A stretch of 64,000 nt of DNA, from positions 46,515 to 110,514 of the forward strand of contig NZ_JNYZ01000030.1 in NCBI RefSeq assembly GCF_000717335.1, given 5' to 3'. Below the pieces are notes generated by a model. That model was given only the letters and a program-made list of their open reading frames with translations. It searched no databases and was not told the origin of the DNA. Position numbers and translations under genes: made by a program. This document shows, in pieces, positions 7,825-16,164 of this stretch (within the stretch, counting starts at the first letter, position 1; each line of letters opens with the position of its first letter). Source of the DNA: Amycolatopsis jejuensis. Lineage in GTDB: Bacteria; Actinomycetota; Actinomycetes; Mycobacteriales; Pseudonocardiaceae.

Positions 7825-10800
7825 CTACCGCAGCGCCGCCAGTTCGGCCGCCAGCGTTGACACCGCGTACTGCAGCTGGTCCTCGCGGTGTTCGCTGGTC
7901 AGGAAGAACCGCAAGCGGGTCTGCTCCTCGTCCACCGCCGGGTAAAGGATGGGGTCGACCACGATGCCGCGTTCGTACAGCGCCGTCGCCAGCCGCAGCG
8001 TCGTGGTGGAGTCGCCGACCACGCACGGGACGATCGGGGTGCCGCCGGACGAGCCCGTGGGGAGCTCGGCTTCGCGAGCCAGCTTCAAGAACAGGTCCGA
8101 GTTTTCCCGCAGCCGGACCAACCGCTGTGGCTCCGCACGCAAAATTTCCAATGCAGAAAGAGAAGCAGCCGCGTTTGCCGGGGTGATTCCCACACTGTAC
8201 ACGAAACCTGGCAGCGAGTACCGAAGCCAGCGCACAGTCCGCGCCGACCCCGCGAGGTAGCCACCGCATCCGGCGAGCGACTTCGACAACGTACCCATCC
8301 ACAGGTCGACCCCCGAGCGGTCGACGCCGAAGTGGTCCCCGATTCCGGCGCCACGCGGGCCGATCGTGCCGATGCTGTGTGCCTCGTCGACCATCAGCAG
8401 CGCGCCGTACCGCCGTTTGAGCTCGATCAGCTGCGGCAGGTCGGCGAGGTCACCGTCCATGCTGTACACGCCTTCGACCACGATCAGCACCCGGCGGAAC
8501 CGCGACCGCGTGCGGCGAAGCACGTCCTCCAGCCGCGTCATGTCGTTGTGCGGGAACGGTTGCCGCGTCGCGCCGGACAGCGCGCAGCCTTGCAGGATAC
8601 TGTCGTGCGCCAGTGAGTCGTGCAGGATGAGGTCGTCCGGACCGACCAGGTGGCCGATCGCCCCGACGTTCGTCGCGTGCCCGCTCACCAGCACCAAACT
8701 GTCTTCGGTACCCAGGAATCCGGCGATCTCCGTCTCCAGCTCGCGGGAAAGATCGCGGTCGCCGGCGAGCAGGCGGCTGCCGGAAACCGAAGTGCCGTAA
8801 CGGTCGACAGCCTCGTGCACCGCCGCCGTCACCGCCGGATGCCCGGCCAGGCCGAGGTAGTTATAGCTGGAGAAGGAAAGGTACTGCCGTCCGGCGACCG
8901 ACGTGGTGGCGTCGAGCCGTCCCTGGTGCTTGCGGAAGTACGGGTTCGGCACGCCGAGCCGGTCGAACTCGCTCAGCCGGGATTCGATCGCGGCTGCCTC
9001 CGGGAACTCCTCGATCGCGACCGTTGCAGAGTCCCAGGTCGGCGCAGCGGCAAGCGCTTGCGCCGGCACCGGTACCGGGCCGAGCAGCCCGGCCACCGCG
9101 CCGACGGTGAGCGCGTCCTCCTGCTCGATCGTCAGCGGCAAGCCCGGAAGACGTTTGCGCAGACGGGCTTCCAGTTCGGTGAGCATCAGCGAATCGAAAC
9201 CGAGGTCGTCCACGAGCAGGTGCCCGGGCTGTAGCTCGTCGACCGGGAACGCCGTGGTGCGGGCGATCTCCTCCAGGACGACGGCCAGCGCGTCACCAGC
9301 AGGCGTCGGCTCGGCGGCCGGAGCAAGCTTCGCGTCGTCGACCACCCAGTGGCGGCGCGGGCTGAGCGGGCTCGGCGGCAGCGTGCAGCGGGGCAGCCCG
9401 TCCGCAACCGGCCGCAGCCCGGCACCGGTCACCGCACGCGGGGCCAGCTCGGCCGGGACCCCGTCCGCGACCTGCTCTTCCCCAGGCGCGACAACCCCCG
9501 CGTACGCACCAGGTACCAGCTCACCGATCTGCCCGGACTCCAGCGCGACCGAAGCGGCGACGAGCTTGCTCACGGCGTCGGCAATGTCGTCCGCGGCCAC
9601 CGCGAGCCGCTCCGGGAACAGCGTGCGCCGGGCGAGAGTGCCGGCAACGGCGGCGAGCGGTGGATTCTCCCGGACGAGCGTCTCGGCGACCTCGCGAGCG
9701 TGCCGCGCCAGCCCGGCTCGATCCCGCGCGGTGAGCACGAGCAGCCGCGGCTCTTCCCCGCCAGCCAGCTCGCTCGCTGCCTCTTCCAGGACCACATGGA
9801 CATTCGAGCCACCGAATCCGAACGCGCTCACCCCGGCGCGGCGCGGACCTTCGCTCTCCCACGGCGTGACCGTACCCGCCACCCGCAGCCCCGCGTCGCC
9901 GAGCGCAAGGTGTGCTGCCTGCTCGAAATCCGGCTGCGGCAGGATCTGTCCCTTGTGGACGGCCAAAATGGACTTGATCAGCCCGGCCATTCCCGCGGTA
10001 CCCAGCGAATGCCCGACCACCGCCTTGGCCGCCCCCAGGTACGCGGGCTCGGCGGCGTCGCGGCGCAGCTCGCCAAGCGCGTTGATCTCGACGTCGTCGC
10101 CGACCGACGTGGCCGTGCCGTGTGCCTCCAGGTAACCGACCGATCCTGGCTCCACCCCGGCATCCGCGTACGCGCGGCGCAGCGCCATCAGCTGTCCGGC
10201 TTCCTGCGGCATCATGCCGCCTTTCACCGTGCCGTCATTGGACAATCCGACGCCGCGGATCACCGCATACACCCGATCGCCCGCGGCCACGGCGTCCGCA
10301 AGCGGGCGCAGCACCAGTACGCCGGCGCCCTCGCCGAGCACGAAACCGTCGGCGCGGCGGTCGAACGGGCGGCATTCTCCGGCCCGGGAAATCGCGCCGA
10401 TCCGGCACAATCCCACGAAAAGATCGGGTGTGAGAATCAGTTGCGCACCACCGGCAACCGCGATTTTGCACCGCCCCGCGCGCAACGCGAAGACTGCATT
10501 GGCCACCGCGGTGAGACCGCCGGAGCACGCCGAATCCAGCGCGTAACTCTCGCCGTGCAAATCGAAAACATTGCTGATCGAACTCGGTCCCATGTTGAGC
10601 AGCAACCCGGCCATTGCGGTCGCGTGCAACCCGCTGACCGCCGACGCCGTTTCGGCGAGCGCCGGGTCACCCGAGCGCCCGAACTCGCCGCCGGCCAGCT
10701 GCCGCAGCCGGATGTGCAGGGTGCTCATCTCGCGGTAGCCGCTGTCGCTGAGCGACATGATCACCGACGTGTCGTCGCGGTCGAATCCGGTGGATTCCCA

Positions 10801-11154
10801 GCCTGCGTCCTGCAAGGCCTCCCGGGTGAGGTCGACCAACAGGCGATGCTGCGGGTCGAGCGATTTCGCCCGCCGCGGCGGGATCCCGTAGTGCGTCGCG
10901 TCGAAGTCGCCGACGTCGTCCAGCAACGCCATCCGGTCGGAGTACGCCGCCGAACCGTCCCGGAAGTCCTCGCTGAAGAACGCGTCCCGGCGCCACCGGG
11001 AGTCAGGGACGCGGCGAAACTGCGGTTTCGGTTCGCTCAGCAGATCCCAGTACTCGTTGACGTTGCGGGCGCCCGGAAAACGGCACCCCATTCCGACGAC
11101 CGCGATGTCCTGGCCATTTCCGGATTTCCCCCACGCAGATCCTGCAGACGCCAT
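7825..11154 (-). CDS. KS-ACP-alpha-oxoamine synthase fusion protein
   Basis: 1109 residues. Ketosynthase at about 14-460 with Cys210 (DSACSG), His345 (EAHGT) and His382 (GHSLG). Residues 470-600 look like a shortened post-KS linker; no acyltransferase, ketoreductase or thioesterase is visible. Carrier domain at about 620-695 with Ser655 in LGFDSL. Alpha-oxoamine synthase (AONS/SPT/CqsA family) at about 725-1109 with DEAHS (923-927) and PLP Lys958 in GTLSKSLAG. Expected chemistry: extend an acyl chain on the carrier, then decarboxylatively condense it with an amino acid to release an alpha-aminoketone; the acyltransferase must act in trans. RBS GAGGAAG. The SDR gene 108 bases upstream is on the same strand. 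Confidence 0.92.
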   Translation of the reverse strand: MASAGSAWGKSGNGQDIAVVGMGCRFPGARNVNEYWDLLSEPKPQFRRVPDSRWRRDAFFSEDFRDGSAAYSDRMALLDDVGDFDATHYGIPPRRAKSLDPQHRLLVDLTREALQDAGWESTGFDRDDTSVIMSLSDSGYREMSTLHIRLRQLAGGEFGRSGDPALAETASAVSGLHATAMAGLLLNMGPSSISNVFDLHGESYALDSACSGGLTAVANAVFALRAGRCKIAVAGGAQLILTPDLFVGLCRIGAISRAGECRPFDRRADGFVLGEGAGVLVLRPLADAVAAGDRVYAVIRGVGLSNDGTVKGGMMPQEAGQLMALRRAYADAGVEPGSVGYLEAHGTATSVGDDVEINALGELRRDAAEPAYLGAAKAVVGHSLGTAGMAGLIKSILAVHKGQILPQPDFEQAAHLALGDAGLRVAGTVTPWESEGPRRAGVSAFGFGGSNVHVVLEEAASELAGGEEPRLLVLTARDRAGLARHAREVAETLVRENPPLAAVAGTLARRTLFPERLAVAADDIADAVSKLVAASVALESGQIGELVPGAYAGVVAPGEEQVADGVPAELAPRAVTGAGLRPVADGLPRCTLPPSPLSPRRHWVVDDAKLAPAAEPTPAGDALAVVLEEIARTTAFPVDELQPGHLLVDDLGFDSLMLTELEARLRKRLPGLPLTIEQEDALTVGAVAGLLGPVPVPAQALAAAPTWDSATVAIEEFPEAAAIESRLSEFDRLGVPNPYFRKHQGRLDATTSVAGRQYLSFSSYNYLGLAGHPAVTAAVHEAVDRYGTSVSGSRLLAGDRDLSRELETEIAGFLGTEDSLVLVSGHATNVGAIGHLVGPDDLILHDSLAHDSILQGCALSGATRQPFPHNDMTRLEDVLRRTRSRFRRVLIVVEGVYSMDGDLADLPQLIELKRRYGALLMVDEAHSIGTIGPRGAGIGDHFGVDRSGVDLWMGTLSKSLAGCGGYLAGSARTVRWLRYSLPGFVYSVGITPANAAASLSALEILRAEPQRLVRLRENSDLFLKLAREAELPTGSSGGTPIVPCVVGDSTTTLRLATALYERGIVVDPILYPAVDEEQTRLRFFLTSEHREDQLQYAVSTLAAELAALR

Positions 11155-11262
11155 CGCATGACTTCCTCGCGCCGATCCCCACTTCGGTCGGCACCGAGAT
11201 TGCCGGGTCGCGCCGGGATTTTCAAGCGGATTCGGAAAATTGCCGGAAAATGGGACCGGAAA

Positions 11263-12204
11263 TCAACGCTCGGTAGCCGCACGCTCACGCCACCACGTCA
11301 CCGTTTCGGCGGCCTGGTCCTTCTCCGGTGTCGGCCGCAAGCCCAGAAGATGTTGTGCGGCTTGGGAATCGACCACGAACGGGCGGTCGAACTGGTACCG
11401 GACCTCGGCCAGCTCCCGCAGCAACGGCGAAACGACTGCACCCACGCGCAGTAACACCGGAGAAAGGCGTTGCACACCCACTGGTGCCACTCCAGCCGCT
11501 TCACACAACAACGCCACCATCACGCGCGCGGACCGCGGTTCCCCGGTCGGCACATGCCACGCTTTGCCCCACGCCTTTTCTTCTTTCGCGACCGCGACGA
11601 GCGTGCGCGCGACATCCGGCAGGTACGTCCAGCTGTGCGGCGCATCCGGATCACCCATCACCTGGACCTTGCGTCCCTTCAGCACCAGCGGCACCACGCG
11701 GGAAGCGAGGTGCCCGCCATCGGTCACCCCGGGTCCGAAGAAGTCGGACGCCCGCACTTCCACCGCGCGGATCCGGCCCTCGGCGTGCAGCGTGTGCAGC
11801 TGATCCCACAGCCGCGCGCGCATCCGGCCCTTCGGACCGGTGGCTGCCAGCGGCAGGTTCTCGGTGAGCGGACCGTCGACCGGACCGTAGCCGTACAGGT
11901 TCCCGAGCGACACGAGCAGCGCGCCGGTGGCCTCGGCGGTGGTACAGATCGAGTCCGCGAGCGGGGGCCAGTCGTCGGCCCATTGGTGGTACGGCGGGCT
12001 CGCGCAGCTGTAGATCGCCGTCGCGCCCTTGGCCGCCGAGGTGAGCGCAGCATGGTCGGCGGCGTCGAGCACCACGTGCTCCAGGCCCGGCTCGCTCTCG
12101 CGCGGCGAGCGGCCGATCACCCGCACCCGCTCCCCTTGCCGGGCGAGCAGCCGCGCGGTCGCCGCCCCCGCCGGTCCGAACCCGATGACCACGTGAAGAC
12201 TCAT
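11263..12204 (-). CDS. Atypical NAD(P)-dependent epimerase/dehydratase-family SDR
   Basis: 313 residues. The N-terminal Rossmann motif is G8-F-G10-P-A-G13, with Arg32 after strand 2 favouring NADPH. The sequence continues with NLYGYGP, PKGRMRA and GDPDAPHSWTYLPDVART, as in the extended/atypical SDR group. The classical Tyr-x3-Lys pair is not evident, so reductase activity is not assured. It is first in an apparent operon with the KS-ACP-AOS gene, which suggests tailoring of its product (inference). A TAGGGT -10 lies just before the ATG, making leaderless initiation likely. Confidence 0.85.
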   Translation of the reverse strand: MSLHVVIGFGPAGAATARLLARQGERVRVIGRSPRESEPGLEHVVLDAADHAALTSAAKGATAIYSCASPPYHQWADDWPPLADSICTTAEATGALLVSLGNLYGYGPVDGPLTENLPLAATGPKGRMRARLWDQLHTLHAEGRIRAVEVRASDFFGPGVTDGGHLASRVVPLVLKGRKVQVMGDPDAPHSWTYLPDVARTLVAVAKEEKAWGKAWHVPTGEPRSARVMVALLCEAAGVAPVGVQRLSPVLLRVGAVVSPLLRELAEVRYQFDRPFVVDSQAAQHLLGLRPTPEKDQAAETVTWWRERAATER

Positions 12205-12211
12205 GGCCGAC

Positions 12212-12446
12212 ACCCTAGCGAGCATCCGGATTCGTGACTTCCGGTTCACCGTCCGGCCTGCCGGACCGCGGTCGGGGCGGGCCCCCGACACCCTCGGTCG
12301 ACCCGGTGTTAACCCAGGCCAGGACCCGTTTTCCGGCTCTAGTTCCGCCGCCTGCGGTCGTGTAGGGTCGCCGATCATGGACCGTTCCGCCGAGGAGGCC
12401 TATGCGCTCGCCTGACCTCGCCTGGCATACCCGGGGACCGGAGTGA
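12212..12446. promoter_or_regulatory. Divergent promoter region with two possible leader ORFs
   Basis: TAGGGT occurs as a -10 candidate on each strand: 12212-12217 (minus, 7 bases before the SDR ATG) and 12363-12368 (plus). On the plus strand a 12-codon ORF starts at 12377, and a 14-codon ORF at 12402 with GAGGAGG upstream ends inside the GTG of the DUF6545 gene. Such overlap suggests translational coupling. No strong -35 elements are seen. Confidence 0.35.
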
Positions 12447-13567
12447 ACGCACTGAAGATCGCGCTCTTCGCGCTGTCGGCGATCTCGTCGTACGCCGCGT
12501 TGCTGTACAAGCTGTTCTCGATGCGGCGGTCGTGGCGCGACCCGGCGTACATCGCGCTGATGACCACATTGATCCTGCAGTGCATCACGTTCACGCTCGG
12601 CGCGCTCTCGCTCAGCATCACCTCGGTCCTGGGGGTGCCGAACCTCGCGATCCTGATCCTGCACCTCGCGGCCGTCGCGTACTGCATCAGCGCGCAGATC
12701 CTGTTGCTGCTGTGGGCGAATGCACTCGACGAAATCCGCTCGACCGTGCGCGCGTGGATCATGTCCGGCGCAGCGCTGTACGCGGTGCTCATCGTGCTTT
12801 TCTTCATCGGCAACCGTCCGGGCACCCCGGCGACCGCGTTCGGGACCGGCAGCAGCAACCCGGTGATCCTCGCGTACCTGCTGCTGTTCATCGTTTCGCA
12901 GGCGGTGCCATGCGTCACGATCTACCTGCAGTGCCTGCCGTACGCGCGCAGCACGTCGAAACCATGGCTGCGCCGTACGTTGCGTACGCTCGCCGTCGGC
13001 GCAGTAGTGCTCTTTCTGTACTGCGCCGCGCGCACAGTGAACATTCTCAGCCCACTGTTGGGCTTCCGGATGGGCTCGTGGGCGATCGCGGCGTCGTTGT
13101 TCAGCGCGCTGGGCATCGTGATCGTGTCGTTCGGGCTCACCATGCCGTCGTGGGGCGAGCACGTTTCGAGTGTCGCGAGGTGGTTCCGCAACTACAGCTC
13201 CTACCGCGCGCTGTACCCGCTGTGGCATTCGCTGTACGAGTCTTCGCCGGGCATCGCGCTCGAACCGCCGACTGCCGGTGAGCGACGCTTGTCAGACCTG
13301 CACTACCGCCTGCACCGCCGCGTGATCGAGATCCGCGACGGCTGGCGCGCGTTGCGGCCGTACATGGATCGCGCCGAGACGAACGGCGCCGACCAGGCGG
13401 TGGCGGAGGCCACGAAGATCAAACAGGCGCTGCAGGCGAAGAACTCCGGCCTGACCCCGGCGCAGAACCACGATCCCGGCGCCTTCGACGACTACGACGC
13501 CAAGACGTTCGCCGCCGAAGTCGCCTGGCTGACGCAGGTTTCGGCCGCCTACGAGAGGCTCGGCTGA
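12443..13567 (+). CDS. DUF6545 / MAB_1171c-family putative transporter
   Basis: 374 residues. The first 230 hold about seven membrane helices (for example residues 5-20, 35-60, 65-90, 103-120, 134-155, 178-200, 208-230), followed by a cytoplasmic, charged C-terminal domain with MPSWGEHV and a helical ARWFRNYSSYRALYPLWHSL stretch. This matches the actinobacterial MAB_1171c family, whose transport role is only putative. In my recollection such genes often sit near XRE/ImmA pairs, as here. GTG start overlaps a 14-codon leader ORF. Its 3' end overlaps the convergent thioredoxin gene by 19 bases. Confidence 0.8.
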   Translation: MNALKIALFALSAISSYAALLYKLFSMRRSWRDPAYIALMTTLILQCITFTLGALSLSITSVLGVPNLAILILHLAAVAYCISAQILLLLWANALDEIRSTVRAWIMSGAALYAVLIVLFFIGNRPGTPATAFGTGSSNPVILAYLLLFIVSQAVPCVTIYLQCLPYARSTSKPWLRRTLRTLAVGAVVLFLYCAARTVNILSPLLGFRMGSWAIAASLFSALGIVIVSFGLTMPSWGEHVSSVARWFRNYSSYRALYPLWHSLYESSPGIALEPPTAGERRLSDLHYRLHRRVIEIRDGWRALRPYMDRAETNGADQAVAEATKIKQALQAKNSGLTPAQNHDPGAFDDYDAKTFAAEVAWLTQVSAAYERLG

Positions 13568-13875
13568 GACTCGAGCAGCTCGTCCAATCCGGCCAGCAGC
13601 TTCGCCTTCGGCCGGGCGCCCACGAAGGAAGCGACCGGCTTCCCGTCGCGGAAGAGCATCAACGTGGGCAACGACATCACCTCGTACGCGCGAGCAGTTT
13701 CGGGGTTCTCGTCGGTGTCGACCACGCGCACGGTGAGGCCGGGTCGTTCCGCCGCGATCTCGGCCAGCACCGGCGCGATCATCCGGCACGGCGGGCACCA
13801 ATCGGCGGTGAAGTCGACCAGTACGGGCTGGTGGTGCTGCAGAACGTCGGCGGCGAAGGTGGCGTCGGTGGTCAT
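13549..13875 (-). CDS. Thioredoxin
   Basis: 108 residues, the normal size of TrxA. Active site WCPPCRM with the preceding VDFTADW, and the cis-Pro loop MSLPTLMLF, are intact. The WCPPC variant of the usual WCGPC is common in secondary thioredoxins. Cytosolic disulfide reductase. ATG overlaps the stop of the MerR gene by 4 bases, so the regulator and thioredoxin are translated together; it is probably the target of that regulator. Confidence 0.92.
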   Translation of the reverse strand: MTTDATFAADVLQHHQPVLVDFTADWCPPCRMIAPVLAEIAAERPGLTVRVVDTDENPETARAYEVMSLPTLMLFRDGKPVASFVGARPKAKLLAGLDELLESQPSLS

Positions 13876-14252
13876 CGGGGCTCCTCGGTGCAGGGGTCGG
13901 CAGGGTGCGTGGCGGCGGCGAGCTTGTCCAGCAGCGCGGAGCGCACGGCGGCGAGGTCCCGCATGCAGGCCTCGACCTCGTCGAGCTTGCGCCGGTACAC
14001 CTCGACCGACGCCGGGCACGCGTCGCCGCTGGGATGCCCGGTGCGCAGGCAGTCGACGAACGGACGCGTGTCGTCGAGGCTGAAGCCGACCGTGCGCAGC
14101 GTCTGGATCTCGGTGACCAGGCGCAGGTCGTCCTCGTCGTATTCGCGATAGCCGTTCGCCGCCCGTTCCGCGGGGAGCAGGCCTTGCGCCTCGTAGAAGC
14201 GCAAGGCCCGCGTGGTGGTCCCGGTCCGCCGGGCGAGTTCGCCGATCCGCAT
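13872..14252 (-). CDS. MerR family regulator
   Basis: 126 residues: winged HTH MRIGELARRTGTTTRALRFY, ERAANGYREYDEDDL wing, then a dimerisation coiled coil. A Cys pair flanks the start of the coiled coil (DCLRTGHPSGDACP) and another Cys lies in the tail, consistent with thiol or metal sensing but not matching the SoxR cluster spacing. Co-transcribed with the overlapping thioredoxin, which supports an oxidative or electrophile signal (inference). It starts 29 bases after the stop of the FAD monooxygenase. Confidence 0.9.
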   Translation of the reverse strand: MRIGELARRTGTTTRALRFYEAQGLLPAERAANGYREYDEDDLRLVTEIQTLRTVGFSLDDTRPFVDCLRTGHPSGDACPASVEVYRRKLDEVEACMRDLAAVRSALLDKLAAATHPADPCTEEPR

Positions 14253-14281
14253 GTCATCGACCGTAAACCTTTCCGCTGGCG

Positions 14282-15481
14282 TCAAGGCAAGACGTTCACC
14301 CGCGACCGGGGATACTCGCGGAACTTGACGCTGTTGGCCGCGCGGTTGCCCAGGTACTGCCACACGCGGCGGCCGATCGGACCGGTCAACCTGCGGTACA
14401 TCCGGTTGCGCTTGCGCAGCGTCTCGGCAGTGGCGGGGACGAGGAAGTCGGCAGACCCGGCTCCGTTGCGCTGTCCGACGCGGGCGGGCTTGCGCAGCCG
14501 CTGCTCGTAACGGGCGAACGCCGTGACGTGGTCACCACCGGCTGCGGCCAGCTCACCGGCCAGCACCTGCGCACCCATCATGGCGAGCCCGGTCCCGGAA
14601 CCGCCCGGTCCGGCGCACCAGGCAGCGTCGCCGAGCAGCACCACCCGGCCGCGCGACCAGCTGTCGAGCTTGATCTGGCTGACAGTGTCGAAGTACAGGT
14701 CAGGCGCGTCGGCGACGGCGGTCATCAGCCGCGGGACCGCCCAGCCCGCCCCGGCGAAGACGTCGGTGAGGATGTCCTTCTGCCGGTCCAGGTCCGGACG
14801 TCCGTAGCCGTCGGGGTCACCGCGGAAGAAGAGGCCGACGGTGACCGTCGCCGGGTCGCGGTGGCTGGCGATCATCAGGCCGCGGCCGGGTTCGTTGTAC
14901 AGCAGGCCGGAGTGGTCGAGGCCGAGGTGGTTGGGCGCGGTGAAACCGGCGACGTGGAACCCGAGACCGGTGCGGAACCGCGACTCCGGGCCGAACGCCG
15001 CGGTGCGCACGCCGGAGTGCACGCCGTCCGCGCCGACGACCAGGTCGAACCGCCGGGGCGCGCCGTGGCGGAAGGTGACGTCGACGCCATCGGCCGTCTC
15101 GGTGAGCGAGGTGACGCGGTCACCGAAGACGTACTCGGTGTAGTCCTTCGTGTGGTCGTAGAGGATGCGGGCGAGGTCGCCGCGCAGGACCTCGAGCTCG
15201 CCATTGGTGAACCCGCTCGGCAACGTGAACGCGGGCTGGCCCGCCGGGTCGAGCTGCACCTGGTCGCCCAGTGCGGTTTCGTGCGCCCGCAGGTCGTCGA
15301 GCAGGCCCATCGCGGCGGCGAGCTTGACCTGCTCGCCACGGAAGTCGACAGCCTGTCCGCCCGGCCGCAGCGCAGGCGCGGCCTCGACGACGGTGACGGA
15401 GTAGCCGTAGTGGTGCAGCCAGTAAGCGGCGGACGGACCTGCCACGCTGGCGCCGGACACGAGAACGGTTTTGGTGGTCAT
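14282..15481 (-). CDS. FAD-dependent monooxygenase
   Basis: 399 residues of the PHBH fold: dinucleotide motif SGASVAGPSAAYWL at the N-terminus, the DG motif VVGADGVHS at about 155-165, and the GD motif VVLLGDAAWC at about 285-295. Family members hydroxylate aromatic or polyketide substrates or detoxify drugs such as tetracyclines and rifamycins; the substrate cannot be read from sequence. ATG overlaps nothing; 79 bases upstream is a MarR gene on the same strand, a usual arrangement for an inducible detoxification enzyme. Confidence 0.9.
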   Translation of the reverse strand: MTTKTVLVSGASVAGPSAAYWLHHYGYSVTVVEAAPALRPGGQAVDFRGEQVKLAAAMGLLDDLRAHETALGDQVQLDPAGQPAFTLPSGFTNGELEVLRGDLARILYDHTKDYTEYVFGDRVTSLTETADGVDVTFRHGAPRRFDLVVGADGVHSGVRTAAFGPESRFRTGLGFHVAGFTAPNHLGLDHSGLLYNEPGRGLMIASHRDPATVTVGLFFRGDPDGYGRPDLDRQKDILTDVFAGAGWAVPRLMTAVADAPDLYFDTVSQIKLDSWSRGRVVLLGDAAWCAGPGGSGTGLAMMGAQVLAGELAAAGGDHVTAFARYEQRLRKPARVGQRNGAGSADFLVPATAETLRKRNRMYRRLTGPIGRRVWQYLGNRAANSVKFREYPRSRVNVLP

Positions 15482-15560
15482 TTCTGCTCCCCTTGGATCG
15501 GATGACCCCAGGTTGCGGCGGACCGCTTACCGTTCCCGCACGAAGCGCTGACGGCGCCGG

Positions 15561-16040
15561 TCAGCGGTTGCAGGGACCCTCGTGATCGTCCTCGGTGAGC
15601 TGGGTGAGCATGCGGGTGAAGACGCGGCCGAGCACGTCGAGCTCGGCTGGGCTGACCTGGTCGAAGAAGTAGCGGCGCACGGTTTCGCGGTGCTGCCCTT
15701 GCGCGGCCTCGACGGCTTCGCGACCGGCGTCGGTGAGCCGGACGTTCGCACCCCGCGCGTCCTCGCTGCAGTTCTCGCGGACGACCAGCCCGCGCTTGAC
15801 CATCCGGCTGACGTGGTGCGACAGGCGGCTGCGGTCCCATTCGACGAGAAGGCCGAGCTCGCGCATCCGGAGCACGCCACCGGGCGTCCTGGCGAGCGGG
15901 ACGAGGAGCGCGTAGTCGGCCCCGGAGATCCCGGCATCCCGCTCCAGCTGCCGGTCGAGCGCACCGCCGAGCGCGCGGTGCAGCCGCTGGTAGGTGCACC
16001 AGACCTCCGCCTCGCGCCGATCGAACGTCTCGTCCGCCAT
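15561..16040 (-). CDS. MarR family regulator
   Basis: 159 residues. Winged HTH with LRMRELGLLVEWDRSRLSHH and the wing DARGANVRLTDAGRE, as in MarR proteins that bind small phenolic ligands. Ahead of the FAD monooxygenase on the same strand. Its own promoter (16047-16075) places the ATG only 6 bases after the -10, implying a leaderless transcript, and a perfect GTCC-N5-GGAC palindrome covers the -35, pointing to autoregulation. Confidence 0.9.
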   Translation of the reverse strand: MADETFDRREAEVWCTYQRLHRALGGALDRQLERDAGISGADYALLVPLARTPGGVLRMRELGLLVEWDRSRLSHHVSRMVKRGLVVRENCSEDARGANVRLTDAGREAVEAAQGQHRETVRRYFFDQVSPAELDVLGRVFTRMLTQLTEDDHEGPCNR

Positions 16041-16046
16041 CCGGTG

Positions 16047-16080
16047 ATTCTACAAAAGTCCTGGTCAGTCCACAAAGGAC
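16047..16080 (-). promoter_or_regulatory. marR promoter and operator
   Basis: On the minus strand, TTGTGG (16070-16075), 17 bases, TAGAAT (16047-16052). GTCCACAAAGGAC (16068-16080) is an inverted repeat GTCC-N5-GGAC over the -35, with another GTCC half at 16058-16061. Distance to the ATG implies a leaderless message. Confidence 0.55.
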
Positions 16081-16164
16081 AGTCAACCCCGGGTGGGTGG
16101 CGGACGTCACCTGCTGGCAGGATCCACGCCACTGACGTCACGGGTTCACGCCGAAAGGGCACGC

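Noticed and set aside
9349..11454. 701-codon plus-strand frame across the KS-ACP-AOS gene
   Set aside because: Antisense shadow of a strongly conserved minus-strand gene; the product is Arg/His-rich and matches no domain.
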